Shown in pieces: positions 1 through 6,866 of a stretch of DNA of 19,912 bases. Each line of letters opens with the position of its first letter. Position 1 is the first letter of the stretch. Source of the DNA: Prado023 sp032123675. Its GTDB lineage: Bacteria; Actinomycetota; Actinomycetes; S36-B12; CAIYMF01. A program made the position numbers and the translations under genes. The DNA lies in the NCBI GenBank assembly GCA_032123675.1, contig JAQBEX010000023.1, positions 1-19,912 of the forward strand. Reading direction: 5' to 3'. The notes under the pieces are model-generated. The model was not told where the DNA came from and did not search any database. It saw only the letters and a program-made list of their open reading frames with translations.

Positions 1-374
1 GCGACGCCGGCCTCGGCCAGCGTCCCGATCTGGGCCGCCCCCATCGCCTGGACCGCGGCCAGGTCATCTGTTGCGGTCGCGTCCGTCGCGTACAACTGCC
101 GCACCGCGCTGCCGTCGGCCGACGACCAGGCCGCGAGGTACCCGCGTGCGCGCACGTGCATGTCGAGCCGGCGCGCGTCCTTGACCGGAAGGTTCACCAC
201 TCCCTGACGCTGGGCGTCGCGGTAGGTGGCGAACCACGACTCGGCTGTCGTTGGGCTGGGACCGGAACCGGAGGGATCTGGTACCGAGGACCCGCCGCAT
301 GCTGCAGCGAAGGCGAGCGCCACGCTGACGATCCCGCCGACCATCCCCAACCGCAGCCGGCCCCACGGGTCCAT
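1..374 (-). CDS. Putative secreted lipoprotein, 5' part only
   Basis: The first 124 codons of a gene that runs off the left edge. The N-terminus has Arg residues at 6 and 8, a hydrophobic stretch (about 9-25) and a lipobox ending Ala-Ala-Ala-Cys, with Cys26 as the likely lipidated residue. A Ser/Pro/Gly-rich linker (about 27-42) follows, then a mostly polar domain containing ESWFATYRDAQRQG. This indicates a lipoprotein tethered to the outer face of the membrane. The ATG at 374 is preceded by GGGAGGTGAGCC, a strong ribosome binding site. I do not recognise the mature domain and infer no enzymatic role; the rest of the protein lies outside the window. Confidence 0.75.
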   Translation of the reverse strand, partial: MDPWGRLRLGMVGGIVSVALAFAAACGGSSVPDPSGSGPSPTTAESWFATYRDAQRQGVVNLPVKDARRLDMHVRARGYLAAWSSADGSAVRQLYATDATATDDLAAVQAMGAAQIGTLAEAGV

Positions 375-866
375 GGCTCACCTCCCTCACGGCTCGACGG
401 CCGCCGACTCGGCGCACGACCTCGGGCCGGGATCGTGTCGGTCAGGGCCTGGAAGTCCGCCGCCAACACCTGGCAGGAGGGTGCACCCAACCGGGCATCG
501 ACGATCCCCAGCAGTCCCATCGCCAAGGACCTGGGCAGCCGCGCCCCCGACCGCACCCTGAACCCCTTGCTGGCTTGAGCATGGCAGTCGCAGGTCGGCA
601 CCCGCGCGATCTGCCCGAACCCGGACGGACGAGGTCGGCTACGGATGTGACGGTTGCCAGGGGGCGGCGGCGTGGTGCACGCCCCGGCATCGCCGATCGC
701 AACAACGCCGGTTCAGGCAGGCAAGGCCCTGGTCGCGGGCTACGCTGAGAATTCGACCGCGACCTCCTTCACGAGGGGCGGTGGTTGAGGTCCGGTCCGA
801 ATCCCCAGATCAGGCCGCGGAGCCGACGTCGCTCAGACAGCGTCGCCCTGCGAATGAGGAGTCCCG
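375..866. other. Gene-poor spacer with a possible gene remnant
   Basis: About 490 bases between the divergent lipoprotein and hydrolase genes without a convincing gene. On the plus strand, a frame ending in TGA at 576-578 reads GAPNRASTIPSSPIAKDLG shortly before its end. It has high third-position GC but no start or upstream domain, so it could be the 3' tail of a decayed gene; the opposite strand is also open here. A TACGCT box at 741-746 could serve as the -10 element for the gene at 867, giving a leader of about 115 nt. No tRNA or repeat was seen. Confidence 0.35.
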
Positions 867-2090
867 ATGCGCGAGGCACAGAAGAGTTTCGACAACCACG
901 ACTGGGACGCCGTCATCGCGACCGTGCGCGCCCGGATCGCCGACGACCCAGCTTCGCTCGCGGACCCGTTCGCCAAGAAGTGGGCCGGCCTCCGCTGGCG
1001 GAACCTGTTCCTTCAGGCGACCGAGCAGGACGAGGCTGCAGTCAAGGAGACGGGCAAGCTTCCCGGCCCGTTGCGCAAGCTGCCCCTCTCATCAGACAAG
1101 GGGGATGACAGGCGGGCCCTCGCCCAGCGCTTCATGAAGAACCTCACGAGTGCGGACTGGACCCTCGACCTGCCGCCCGCCCAGCATGACCCCATCGAGA
1201 ACACGTCGATGCTGCTCGTGCCGGGCATGCTCACCGGGCTGCTCCACCCCGGTGCGCACGCCTTCCCGACCGAGGCGGACGCCTTGGAGCAGGAGCGCGG
1301 CTGGACCTACTACCGATCCGACGCGCACCCGGTGCGCGGCTGCTCGGCCAACGGGGCCGACATCATCGAGACGCTCGACTCGGGCGTCGTCTACGACATG
1401 GCCACGCGTGAACGGGTGACGAAGGCGCCGCCCGGAAAGGTCTTCATGGTCGGATACTCGAAGGGCGGGCCGGACATCCTGCACTTCCTGGTTGAGCATC
1501 CGGAGTATGTGGACCGCGTCGCCGCGGTCTACACCTGGGCCGGGGCCGTCGGAGGCTCCTACACCGCTGACTCCATCTACGACCAGATCAACGGCATGGA
1601 CGTCAAGTCCTCCACCGACAAGCTCGCCAGCGTTCTTTCCATGATCAACCCCTCGGTTGTGTCCGCAGTGGGCCTGCGACGCGTCGAGGAGTACGACGTG
1701 GTGGGAGCGTTCAACGACCTGCGAACCCCCATCGCCGAGCAGTACCTGGCCGATCATGGCGACTACCTGGACAGTCTCGGAATCCCGTTCTTCAACATCA
1801 CCGGATCGACCACGCCTCTGGAGGTGCCGAACTTCCAGTTCGCCGACACGGTCCGGATGAGCCGCCACGATGCGAACAACGACATGCAGCTGACCCAGGC
1901 ACAGGCGACTATGGGCACCTCGATGGCGACTCGCCTGGCCATGTTGCATGGGCACCACTGGGACATCGCCTACGCGCCCTTCCCCGCGCACATGCGGGCG
2001 ATGAGCCCCAACCTCGAGCACCCGTTCCCGAAGCGGGCCGCCCTGATCGCCAACTGGGAACTGCTCGCCGAGCTCGGTCTCATCGACTGA
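867..2090 (+). CDS. Alpha/beta hydrolase family protein
   Basis: A 407-aa protein with no signal peptide or membrane segment, so probably cytoplasmic. The nucleophile elbow is GYSKGG with Ser198 (residues 196-201), following a hydrophobic strand (KVFMV). Candidate His residues lie near 361-364 (HGHHWDIAY) and candidate acids near 335-339. LLVPGMLTGLLHPG at 116-129 sits where alpha/beta hydrolases often carry the oxyanion-hole strand. The first 100 residues are helical and polar and do not belong to the core fold. The start is set by GAGGAG five nt before the ATG. The gene stands alone and converges on the minus-strand gene ending at 2111. Substrate is unknown; esterase, lipase or polyester depolymerase activities are all possible. 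It shares no obvious similarity beyond the elbow with the Abhydrolase_9 protein at 15340-17373. Confidence 0.8.
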   Translation: MREAQKSFDNHDWDAVIATVRARIADDPASLADPFAKKWAGLRWRNLFLQATEQDEAAVKETGKLPGPLRKLPLSSDKGDDRRALAQRFMKNLTSADWTLDLPPAQHDPIENTSMLLVPGMLTGLLHPGAHAFPTEADALEQERGWTYYRSDAHPVRGCSANGADIIETLDSGVVYDMATRERVTKAPPGKVFMVGYSKGGPDILHFLVEHPEYVDRVAAVYTWAGAVGGSYTADSIYDQINGMDVKSSTDKLASVLSMINPSVVSAVGLRRVEEYDVVGAFNDLRTPIAEQYLADHGDYLDSLGIPFFNITGSTTPLEVPNFQFADTVRMSRHDANNDMQLTQAQATMGTSMATRLAMLHGHHWDIAYAPFPAHMRAMSPNLEHPFPKRAALIANWELLAELGLID

Positions 2091-2110
2091 TCGGCACGCG
2101 CGCCCGCGGG

Positions 2111-2263
2111 CTACGGCGTCTGGCTTCGTGGACCGTCATCCCCGTCGTCGTCAGCCTCGTAGGCAACCTTGGCCTGCTGGAACACCGACCGAGCCCACTC
2201 CAGTTTGGCGTCGTCGGTCATCGTGGACCAGTCGCTCGGGGGTTGGATGTCATTGCGCCCCAT
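2111..2263 (-). CDS. Small acidic protein (50 aa), unrecognised
   Basis: A 50-codon frame from ATG at 2263 to TAG at 2111. It reads like a real small protein: an amphipathic central part (SDWSTMTDDAKLEWARSVFQ) with two Trp, then an acidic tail EADDDGDDG. Third codon positions are GC-rich. It lies 123 nt downstream of the amidase gene on the same strand and could share its transcript. There is no clear Shine-Dalgarno sequence before the ATG, which lowers confidence. No domain is recognised and no function is inferred. Confidence 0.5.
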   Translation of the reverse strand: MGRNDIQPPSDWSTMTDDAKLEWARSVFQQAKVAYEADDDGDDGPRSQTP

Positions 2264-2386
2264 GGGGCTATCGTGCCACGGCGGGCTGCTCGCAGCGCCA
2301 CGGGTATCCCGTTCCGGGGGCAGCCGAGCTCCCCTGGTCCCAGCGAGGAACCCGGGCGCTGACCGTCGGCACGAGCCTCGCGCCTG

Positions 2387-3286
2387 CTACTCCTCAGGCT
2401 CTGTCGCCCCGGACCGGCGGCCCTGGCCACCGAACCCAAGATCGATGAGCGCTGCGTCCCGATTCGCCTCGGCAGCGGCCCGCAAGGTCTGCTGGCTGGT
2501 CTCGGCAGCGGCCCGCAGGGTCTGCTGGCTGGTCTGGGCAGCGGCCCGCAACCGATCCCTTGCTCGGAGATCCTTGACCCGCGTTGAGTTCTCGCGCCAC
2601 CACGCACGGGCAGCCTCTTGCCGGCGACGGGCACTCTCTTCGCTGGACGCGTCCTCGTCTCCTGGCAGCGGTGGGATATCGACCCGGAGTTCGCGTCGGA
2701 GGTGCACATCCCCGTGGAGTTCGAGGCCGTCGCCACTCCAGAAGCTTCCCGGGTCGTACCAGTTCTCCGGACGCTCGGACGTGTCGATCAGCCCCATCTG
2801 GGCGTACGTCGTGGCCACGACCTGGGCACAGAACATCGTCTCCAGCGAGGCCCTGCTGCGGGTGCGCCCCTTCATCCAGCTCCCGGCCAGTTCTGGCGCC
2901 GTGGGGAAGGGCGTCCCGTCAAGACGGGCGATGGTCTGCACGACAGCATCCTCCATCTGCGCGGTGACCTCACCCTCGAGCTCACGCAACCAGGCCGACT
3001 GGTTGTACTTGTCGTGCCACGTCCGCACAGCCTCATGCAGGCTGTGCAGTTGCACGCCGCGATGATGCTCACCAGTCCACATGTCCTGCAGGGACCGGCC
3101 CAGCTCCGCGTGCCACATCAGTGGCGGCAGGTCCTCGAGCACCACCGCCATCCCGACATGGTTCACAGGGGCGTTGGTGGCCACCCGGATCGCAGCATCC
3201 GCCACGCTGCGTCCCCGGAAGAGCCAGACGTCCCCGGTGCGAGTGTGAACCAGGGCCTCGTCCAAACTGATGGTCGTCTCGTCCAT
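2387..3286 (-). CDS. C92-like permuted papain-fold amidase with C-terminal repeats
   Basis: A 299-aa protein. Residues 15-50 contain TGDVWLFRG and NHVGMAVV (His43); residues 150-165 contain MFCAQVVATTYAQMG (Cys153). His before Cys in these contexts is the arrangement of the permuted NlpC/P60-like YiiX/YaeF amidases (peptidase family C92), thought to cleave amide or thioester bonds in peptidoglycan- or lipid-like substrates. No signal peptide is visible. After about residue 205 the protein becomes charged, ending in three 11-residue repeats (246-278, LRAAA-TSQQT type) predicted to be helical. The ATG lies eight nt from a TACCCT -10 box shared with the divergent gene at 3306, so the mRNA is probably leaderless. 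Family assignment rests on the His/Cys motifs; the substrate is unknown. Confidence 0.7.
   Translation of the reverse strand: MDETTISLDEALVHTRTGDVWLFRGRSVADAAIRVATNAPVNHVGMAVVLEDLPPLMWHAELGRSLQDMWTGEHHRGVQLHSLHEAVRTWHDKYNQSAWLRELEGEVTAQMEDAVVQTIARLDGTPFPTAPELAGSWMKGRTRSRASLETMFCAQVVATTYAQMGLIDTSERPENWYDPGSFWSGDGLELHGDVHLRRELRVDIPPLPGDEDASSEESARRRQEAARAWWRENSTRVKDLRARDRLRAAAQTSQQTLRAAAETSQQTLRAAAEANRDAALIDLGFGGQGRRSGATEPEE
2453..2551 (-). repeat. Three 33-bp tandem repeats inside the amidase gene
   Basis: Three consecutive 33-bp units encode 11-residue blocks beginning LRAAA; the first two differ at a single residue (Q/E). The third has diverged in its second half (ANRDA). Being multiples of three, copy changes would lengthen or shorten the predicted helical tail without breaking the frame. 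Confidence 0.85.
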
Positions 3287-3293
3287 GAAGCGT

Positions 3294-3300
3294 TAGGGTA
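3294..3300. promoter_or_regulatory. Symmetrical bidirectional -10 element
   Basis: TAGGGTA on the plus strand reads TACCCTA on the minus strand, so each strand carries a TANNNT hexamer (TAGGGT at 3294-3299, TACCCT at 3300-3295). The plus hexamer is six nt before the ATG at 3306, the minus one eight nt before the ATG at 3286. Neither start has a Shine-Dalgarno sequence. Both genes are therefore predicted to be leaderless and driven from one overlapping box. Confidence 0.6.
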
Positions 3301-3305
3301 CGGCT

Positions 3306-3548
3306 ATGGAGTGGTGGAAGGTGGTCGGGCTGGCAGGCCTCTCTGGCGTCGCGGCGACCGGAGCGAAAGTCGCCCGAGACGAAAGACAGCGCAAGGCCTA
3401 TACGACTGACGAGGTCCGGTCACGCCTGCATGAGCGAGCTGACCAGCCGCTGGACGACGCGCAGGAGCCAGTTGCGAGCCAACCGGAGGCGGGCGAGCCA
3501 GTCGAGCAGGAACCCGCCGCGCAGCAAGCAGCCGAGCAGGAGTCCTAG
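3306..3548 (+). CDS. Small protein with hydrophobic N-terminus and acidic tail
   Basis: An 80-aa protein. Residues 5-19 (KVVGLAGLSGVAATG) form a short hydrophobic, Gly/Ala-rich segment that could insert into or lie on the membrane. Residues 22-45 are charged, and residues 46-80 are rich in Glu, Gln, Ala and Pro and probably disordered. It is divergent from the C92-like amidase with only 19 nt between the two start codons, so the genes are likely co-expressed. The start follows TAGGGT by six nt and has no ribosome binding site. No family is recognised; the tail is low-complexity and should not be used to infer homology. Confidence 0.65.
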   Translation: MEWWKVVGLAGLSGVAATGAKVARDERQRKAYTTDEVRSRLHERADQPLDDAQEPVASQPEAGEPVEQEPAAQQAAEQES

Positions 3549-3686
3549 GGCCTACGTCGCGCCCAGCCTGCTGACTCCAGTCGGCGCCAGGGCACGGTCG
3601 TGCGCACCGCGATCCCGGCCGCGGAGCACCGCTCCTACGTTGTCGGGGCGGCGACTGATATCGGGGATCCCGGGCCCACCTGCGGC

Positions 3687-4547
3687 TCACCGACCCCGTG
3701 CCGCCGGGAAGTCAGGTGCACGCTTGGCCAGGAACCCGGCCACGCCCTCGGCGTACTCCGCGCTGGCCCATGAGTGCTCGTAGATCGCACGCACCTCGTC
3801 GTCCTCGTCGAGTTGACCGGTGACGACCCGGTGCACCATCGCCTTGCCGCCGCGCAGCGACACCTGAGCCCGCGACGCGACCATGCGCGCTACCGCCTGG
3901 GCTCGCTCGGCGACCTGGTCGTCGGGAACCACCTCGTGCACCAGGCCGATCCGCAGCGCAGTGCTCGCATCGAGCAGGTCCCCCGTGAGCAGGATCCAGC
4001 GCGCCCACGCCGCGCCGACCGTCTCGACCAGCCGCTCGGTCGACGGCAGCGCATAGACGATCCCGAGCTTGGCCGGCGTGACACCGAACCGGGATCCCTC
4101 GCCGCAGACCCGCAGGTCGCAGGCCACCGCGATCTGCGTGCCTCCGCCGATCGCGAAGCCCTCGATGAGCGCGACGGTCGGCTTGGGGAACGCGATGATC
4201 GCCTGCTCACCAGCCTCAACCGCCTCTCCGTAGCGGCGGGCACCCTCGGGGTCGGCACGCAGCGTGCGGAACTCGGCGATGTCCGCCCCGGCGCTGAACG
4301 GCCCGCCGGGTGTGCCGCGCAGCAGCACGACCTCGACAGCGTCGGAGGCGGCCAGCACGGGCATCAGGCGGCCGAACGCCTGCCACATCGCGTACGAGAT
4401 TGCGTTGTGCTTGTCCGGACGGCGCAGCCCCACGATGGCCACCCCGTCGTCGACGCTGACCGTCAGGTGGTCAGCAGCATCGCCGAGGGCGGCGGCAACT
4501 GCTACGTCGAATGGGGAGGGGGCAGGATCCGCGACGGGCTCGTTCAT
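3687..4547 (-). CDS. Enoyl-CoA hydratase/isomerase (crotonase) family protein
   Basis: A 286-aa crotonase-fold protein. The CoA/oxyanion-hole motif AGADIAEF is at 86-93 and the second oxyanion-hole Gly cluster GFAIGGG at 130-136, followed by the family signature FGVTPAKLGIVYALPSTERL (154-173). Classical hydratases carry Glu in GGGCE and in the QPEI-type motif; here these positions are Gln138 and Pro/Ala (158-159). Both catalytic glutamates thus seem absent, so simple hydration of enoyl-CoA is doubtful. A related isomerase, hydrolase, decarboxylase or acyl-CoA-binding role is possible. The gene begins 23 nt after the Nudix-NYN stop and probably shares its transcript. The ATG at 4547 was chosen as the first in-frame start after that stop; its ribosome binding site is weak. 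The first 27 residues precede the fold. Confidence 0.85.
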   Translation of the reverse strand: MNEPVADPAPSPFDVAVAAALGDAADHLTVSVDDGVAIVGLRRPDKHNAISYAMWQAFGRLMPVLAASDAVEVVLLRGTPGGPFSAGADIAEFRTLRADPEGARRYGEAVEAGEQAIIAFPKPTVALIEGFAIGGGTQIAVACDLRVCGEGSRFGVTPAKLGIVYALPSTERLVETVGAAWARWILLTGDLLDASTALRIGLVHEVVPDDQVAERAQAVARMVASRAQVSLRGGKAMVHRVVTGQLDEDDEVRAIYEHSWASAEYAEGVAGFLAKRAPDFPAARGR

Positions 4548-4570
4548 GACCGCATCGAACCACGTCCGGC

Positions 4571-5461
4571 TCAGCGCCCGGGTGCAGCGGTCCTGTCGAG
4601 CACGTCGAGCAGCCATCGTGGACCCACCACCTGGGCGGGCAGGGCCTCGTTCGAAGGGGGCAGTGAGTCCCACCGGGCTCGTAGGCCGCGGTCGGCCGAG
4701 ACCGCGATCACCTCGTGCCCGTCGGCCAGGAGTTGCCCGGCGACATCGACCAGGACATCGTCGCCACTGATTCCACGCTGAGCCCGGTGCACGACGACCC
4801 AGCCCGGGTCGGCGGCCCACACAGCCGCCCCCTCCAGCACCGCCGACACGGCCGCGATCACCCGACCATCACCGTCCGGCCCGCGCACGGTCGCGGCCCG
4901 CAACGTGGCCAGCGCCTCGAGCAGTCGGGACGCGGAGCCCGCTCGGTCACGCCACCATCCGTCAGGCCGAGACCCGACCACGTTGGCTGCGTCCACGAGC
5001 AGGGCTGTCCGACGCACCCGGACCTCTGGCCACGTCAGCGCGAACCCAGGGTGCAGCGGGAGCCCATCGATCTCGTCAACGGGCACCCACCGCAGCGCGG
5101 CGCTCTCACGGTTGGCCACAGTGGTCACGGGTCGGGGGACGTCGGCGTAGACCGTGGTGTAGGACCACCCGCGGTGATCGTCGACGAACAGGTGCCGCAC
5201 GCGGATCAGGCCCCGATCGAGCCCCGCCTCCTCGGCGGCCTCGCGCAGCGCGGCGGTGACCACGTCCTCATGGCTGTCACGAGCACCGCCGGGCAAGCCC
5301 CAGGTATCGCCGTGGTGACTCCAGGCCGCACGGTGCTGCAGCAGGACCCGGACGACGCCGGAGTCGTCGACCGTGTGCAGCAGCAGCCCGGCCGCGCCGT
5401 GCCGGCCCCAATGCCGATGACCGCGGGAGCATCGCCCCCAGCCGTTGCCATCCCCATCCAT
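4571..5461 (-). CDS. Nudix hydrolase fused to NYN/PIN-like domain
   Basis: A 296-aa two-domain protein. The N-terminal Nudix domain (about 15-135) has the complete G-x5-E-x7-REUXEE-x-GU box: Gly59, Glu65, then REAAEE at 73-78, which coordinates divalent metal to hydrolyse a nucleoside diphosphate linked to another moiety. The C-terminal part (about 150-290) resembles NYN/PIN-type nuclease domains: LLVDAANVVGSRPDGWW at 154-170 with Asp157 and Asn160, acidic GDDVLVDVA at 233-241, and SADRGLRARW at 255-264. The N-terminal GHRHWGRHGAAGLLL is typical of actinobacterial Nudix proteins and supports the start at 5461; an in-frame TAA lies just upstream. It is first in an operon with the crotonase-like gene. 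The substrate is unknown; the fusion suggests coupling nucleotide clean-up to RNA or nucleotide cleavage, which is inference. Confidence 0.85.
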   Translation of the reverse strand: MDGDGNGWGRCSRGHRHWGRHGAAGLLLHTVDDSGVVRVLLQHRAAWSHHGDTWGLPGGARDSHEDVVTAALREAAEEAGLDRGLIRVRHLFVDDHRGWSYTTVYADVPRPVTTVANRESAALRWVPVDEIDGLPLHPGFALTWPEVRVRRTALLVDAANVVGSRPDGWWRDRAGSASRLLEALATLRAATVRGPDGDGRVIAAVSAVLEGAAVWAADPGWVVVHRAQRGISGDDVLVDVAGQLLADGHEVIAVSADRGLRARWDSLPPSNEALPAQVVGPRWLLDVLDRTAAPGR

Positions 5462-5509
5462 ACCCCTTGGTTACCACGCCCTGGGCCGACGCGCCGCGCC
5501 CGCCGACCT

Positions 5510-5532
5510 GCACGTCGTAGCCCTCGACGTGC
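5510..5532. promoter_or_regulatory. Inverted repeat between divergent genes, possible operator
   Basis: GCACGTCG and CGACGTGC form a perfect 8-bp inverted repeat around TAGCCCT. It lies midway between the divergent starts at 5461 and 5609, a usual place for a regulator site; it could also form a hairpin in either transcript. Confidence 0.4.
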
Positions 5533-5608
5533 GGATCCCCGCACGCCCATCCACAGATCGCCACAGAACCGTTGCGCGGCCTCCCCATGGCCGACGAGGC
5601 TGTGCGCC

Positions 5609-6037
5609 ATGAACTTCGAGAACCTGCCCGCCGAGTGGCCGACCATCCCGCTGACCGACCCCCACCACATCGCCGACGTCCTCGACATCTATGTGGGCGT
5701 GCGCGATCGAATGGCCGGATCACTGCTGATCCTCATCTGCGACGAGCAACGCCGGCCAGTGCAGCCCGTGATCATCAACGACATCGACGCCGGCGTGCCC
5801 GGGGGCGAACACCCGCCCCTTGTGCACATCGCCGAGCACGTGGCGGATCTCCGGCCTGAGGCCACCGTCCTGTGCGCGATCGCACGGCCGGGCCGCACCC
5901 GGGTGACGAAGACCGACCGGCGATGGGCCCAGGCGCTCGAGCGAGTCTTCGCCGGTCGCCTGGAACTGCTCGGCGTGCACCTGATCACCCTCGACGGGTC
6001 CATTCCCATCGCTGCGAACGTGGATGAGGCTGCGTAG
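5609..6037 (+). CDS. Uncharacterised protein, 142 aa
   Basis: A compact 142-aa soluble protein with alternating hydrophobic strands and helices: SLLILICDEQRRPVQPVIIND at 38-58 (the most conserved-looking part), HIAEHVADLRPEATVLCAIARPG at 73-95 and RLELLGVHLITLDG at 117-130. The strand-helix-strand pattern and the final LLGVHLIT vaguely recall RadC/JAB-like folds, but no metal-binding His-x-His or Asp motif is present, so I do not assign that family. No signal peptide or membrane segment. The ATG at 5609 has GAGG about nine nt upstream. It is divergent from the Nudix-NYN gene and is followed by a hairpin at 6068. Function unknown. Confidence 0.7.
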   Translation: MNFENLPAEWPTIPLTDPHHIADVLDIYVGVRDRMAGSLLILICDEQRRPVQPVIINDIDAGVPGGEHPPLVHIAEHVADLRPEATVLCAIARPGRTRVTKTDRRWAQALERVFAGRLELLGVHLITLDGSIPIAANVDEAA

Positions 6038-6067
6038 GTGGTGACCGGCAGGCTCTGGGCCAACGGG

Positions 6068-6086
6068 CCTGCGCCTGCAGCGCAGG
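6068..6086 (+). terminator. Hairpin, possible transcription terminator
   Basis: CCTGCGC and GCGCAGG form a perfect 7-bp stem with a 5-nt loop, 30 nt after the stop of the upstream gene. There is no T-run, as is usual for high-GC actinomycete terminators. Confidence 0.45.
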
Positions 6087-6159
6087 TCAACTCGTAGCTG
6101 TGGCTGTCGCTTCCTGCTCACAAGCCCGCAAGCGCTGCGGATGTGCGGAGCGCAGGGTC

Positions 6160-6165
6160 TAGGGT
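6160..6165 (+). promoter_or_regulatory. -10 element TAGGGT, leaderless start
   Basis: TAGGGT is followed by seven nt and then the ATG at 6173, with no Shine-Dalgarno sequence. This predicts transcription starting at or next to the ATG and supports choosing 6173 over the upstream in-frame start at 6143, which lies before the promoter. Confidence 0.55.
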
Positions 6166-6172
6166 CGGGTCC

Positions 6173-6727
6173 ATGAGCGGTACTCAGAGGACCTACCTGC
6201 TCGTCGACGGGGAGAACATCGACGCGACGCTGGGCAACCTCCTGGGTCACCGGCCCAGTCCAGACGAGCGGCCGCGGTGGGACCGCCTGCTCACCTTCTT
6301 CGAGCAGCGCTGGGACCAGCCCGTCACGGGCCTGTTCTTCCTCGCGGCGAACGTCGAACTGCCGCACGCCTTCGTCCAGGCGCTGCTCGCCCTGGGCTTC
6401 CGTCCGATTGCGCTGTCCGGGACAGCCCAGGAGAAGGTGGTCGACATCGCGATCCAGCGCACGCTGGAGGCGCTGGTCGACCGATCAGACAGCGTCGCAC
6501 TGGCCAGTCACGACGGAGACTTCCTGCCTCAGCTGGAGCAGATCTGCGATGGTCGACGGGTGGCGGTGGTCGGATTCCCGGAGTTCCGCCACCGTGGCTT
6601 CCTCGGACTTGCGGACCGAGGCCTCGAACTTCTGGATCTTGAGCACGACGTCGAGGCATTCAACGTGCGACTCCCGCGTGTTCGGATCATCCCGATCGAC
6701 GAGTTCGACCCGCTGGAATTCCTCTGA
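6173..6727 (+). CDS. NYN domain protein (LabA/DUF88-like)
   Basis: A 184-aa protein matching the NYN (PIN-like) nuclease fold from end to end. TYLLVDGENID at 7-17 has the N-terminal acidic pair (Asp12, Glu14); KVVDIAIQRTLEAL at 88-101 supplies a central Asp91; LASHDGDFLPQLEQI at 110-124 holds Asp114 and Asp116. These are the expected metal-binding positions of NYN ribonucleases. The C-terminus from about 160 (VEAFNVRLPRVRIIPIDEF) lies beyond the core. The start is fixed by the TAGGGT box seven nt upstream. RecQ follows 139 nt later on the same strand, and a second NYN-like domain sits in the Nudix fusion nearby. RNase activity is expected for the family; the target is unknown. Confidence 0.85.
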   Translation: MSGTQRTYLLVDGENIDATLGNLLGHRPSPDERPRWDRLLTFFEQRWDQPVTGLFFLAANVELPHAFVQALLALGFRPIALSGTAQEKVVDIAIQRTLEALVDRSDSVALASHDGDFLPQLEQICDGRRVAVVGFPEFRHRGFLGLADRGLELLDLEHDVEAFNVRLPRVRIIPIDEFDPLEFL

Positions 6728-6866
6728 GGGGACCTACGAGCCATGGGGTCGCGCAGGCCGTCGCCGCCAACTGTTGATCCGCCCCCACGCCGCAGCCGGC
6801 GGCCCGACCTAGACTGGACCGATTCAACGGACCTGGGGCGGCTCGCGGGCCACTGAGGGGGATGGT

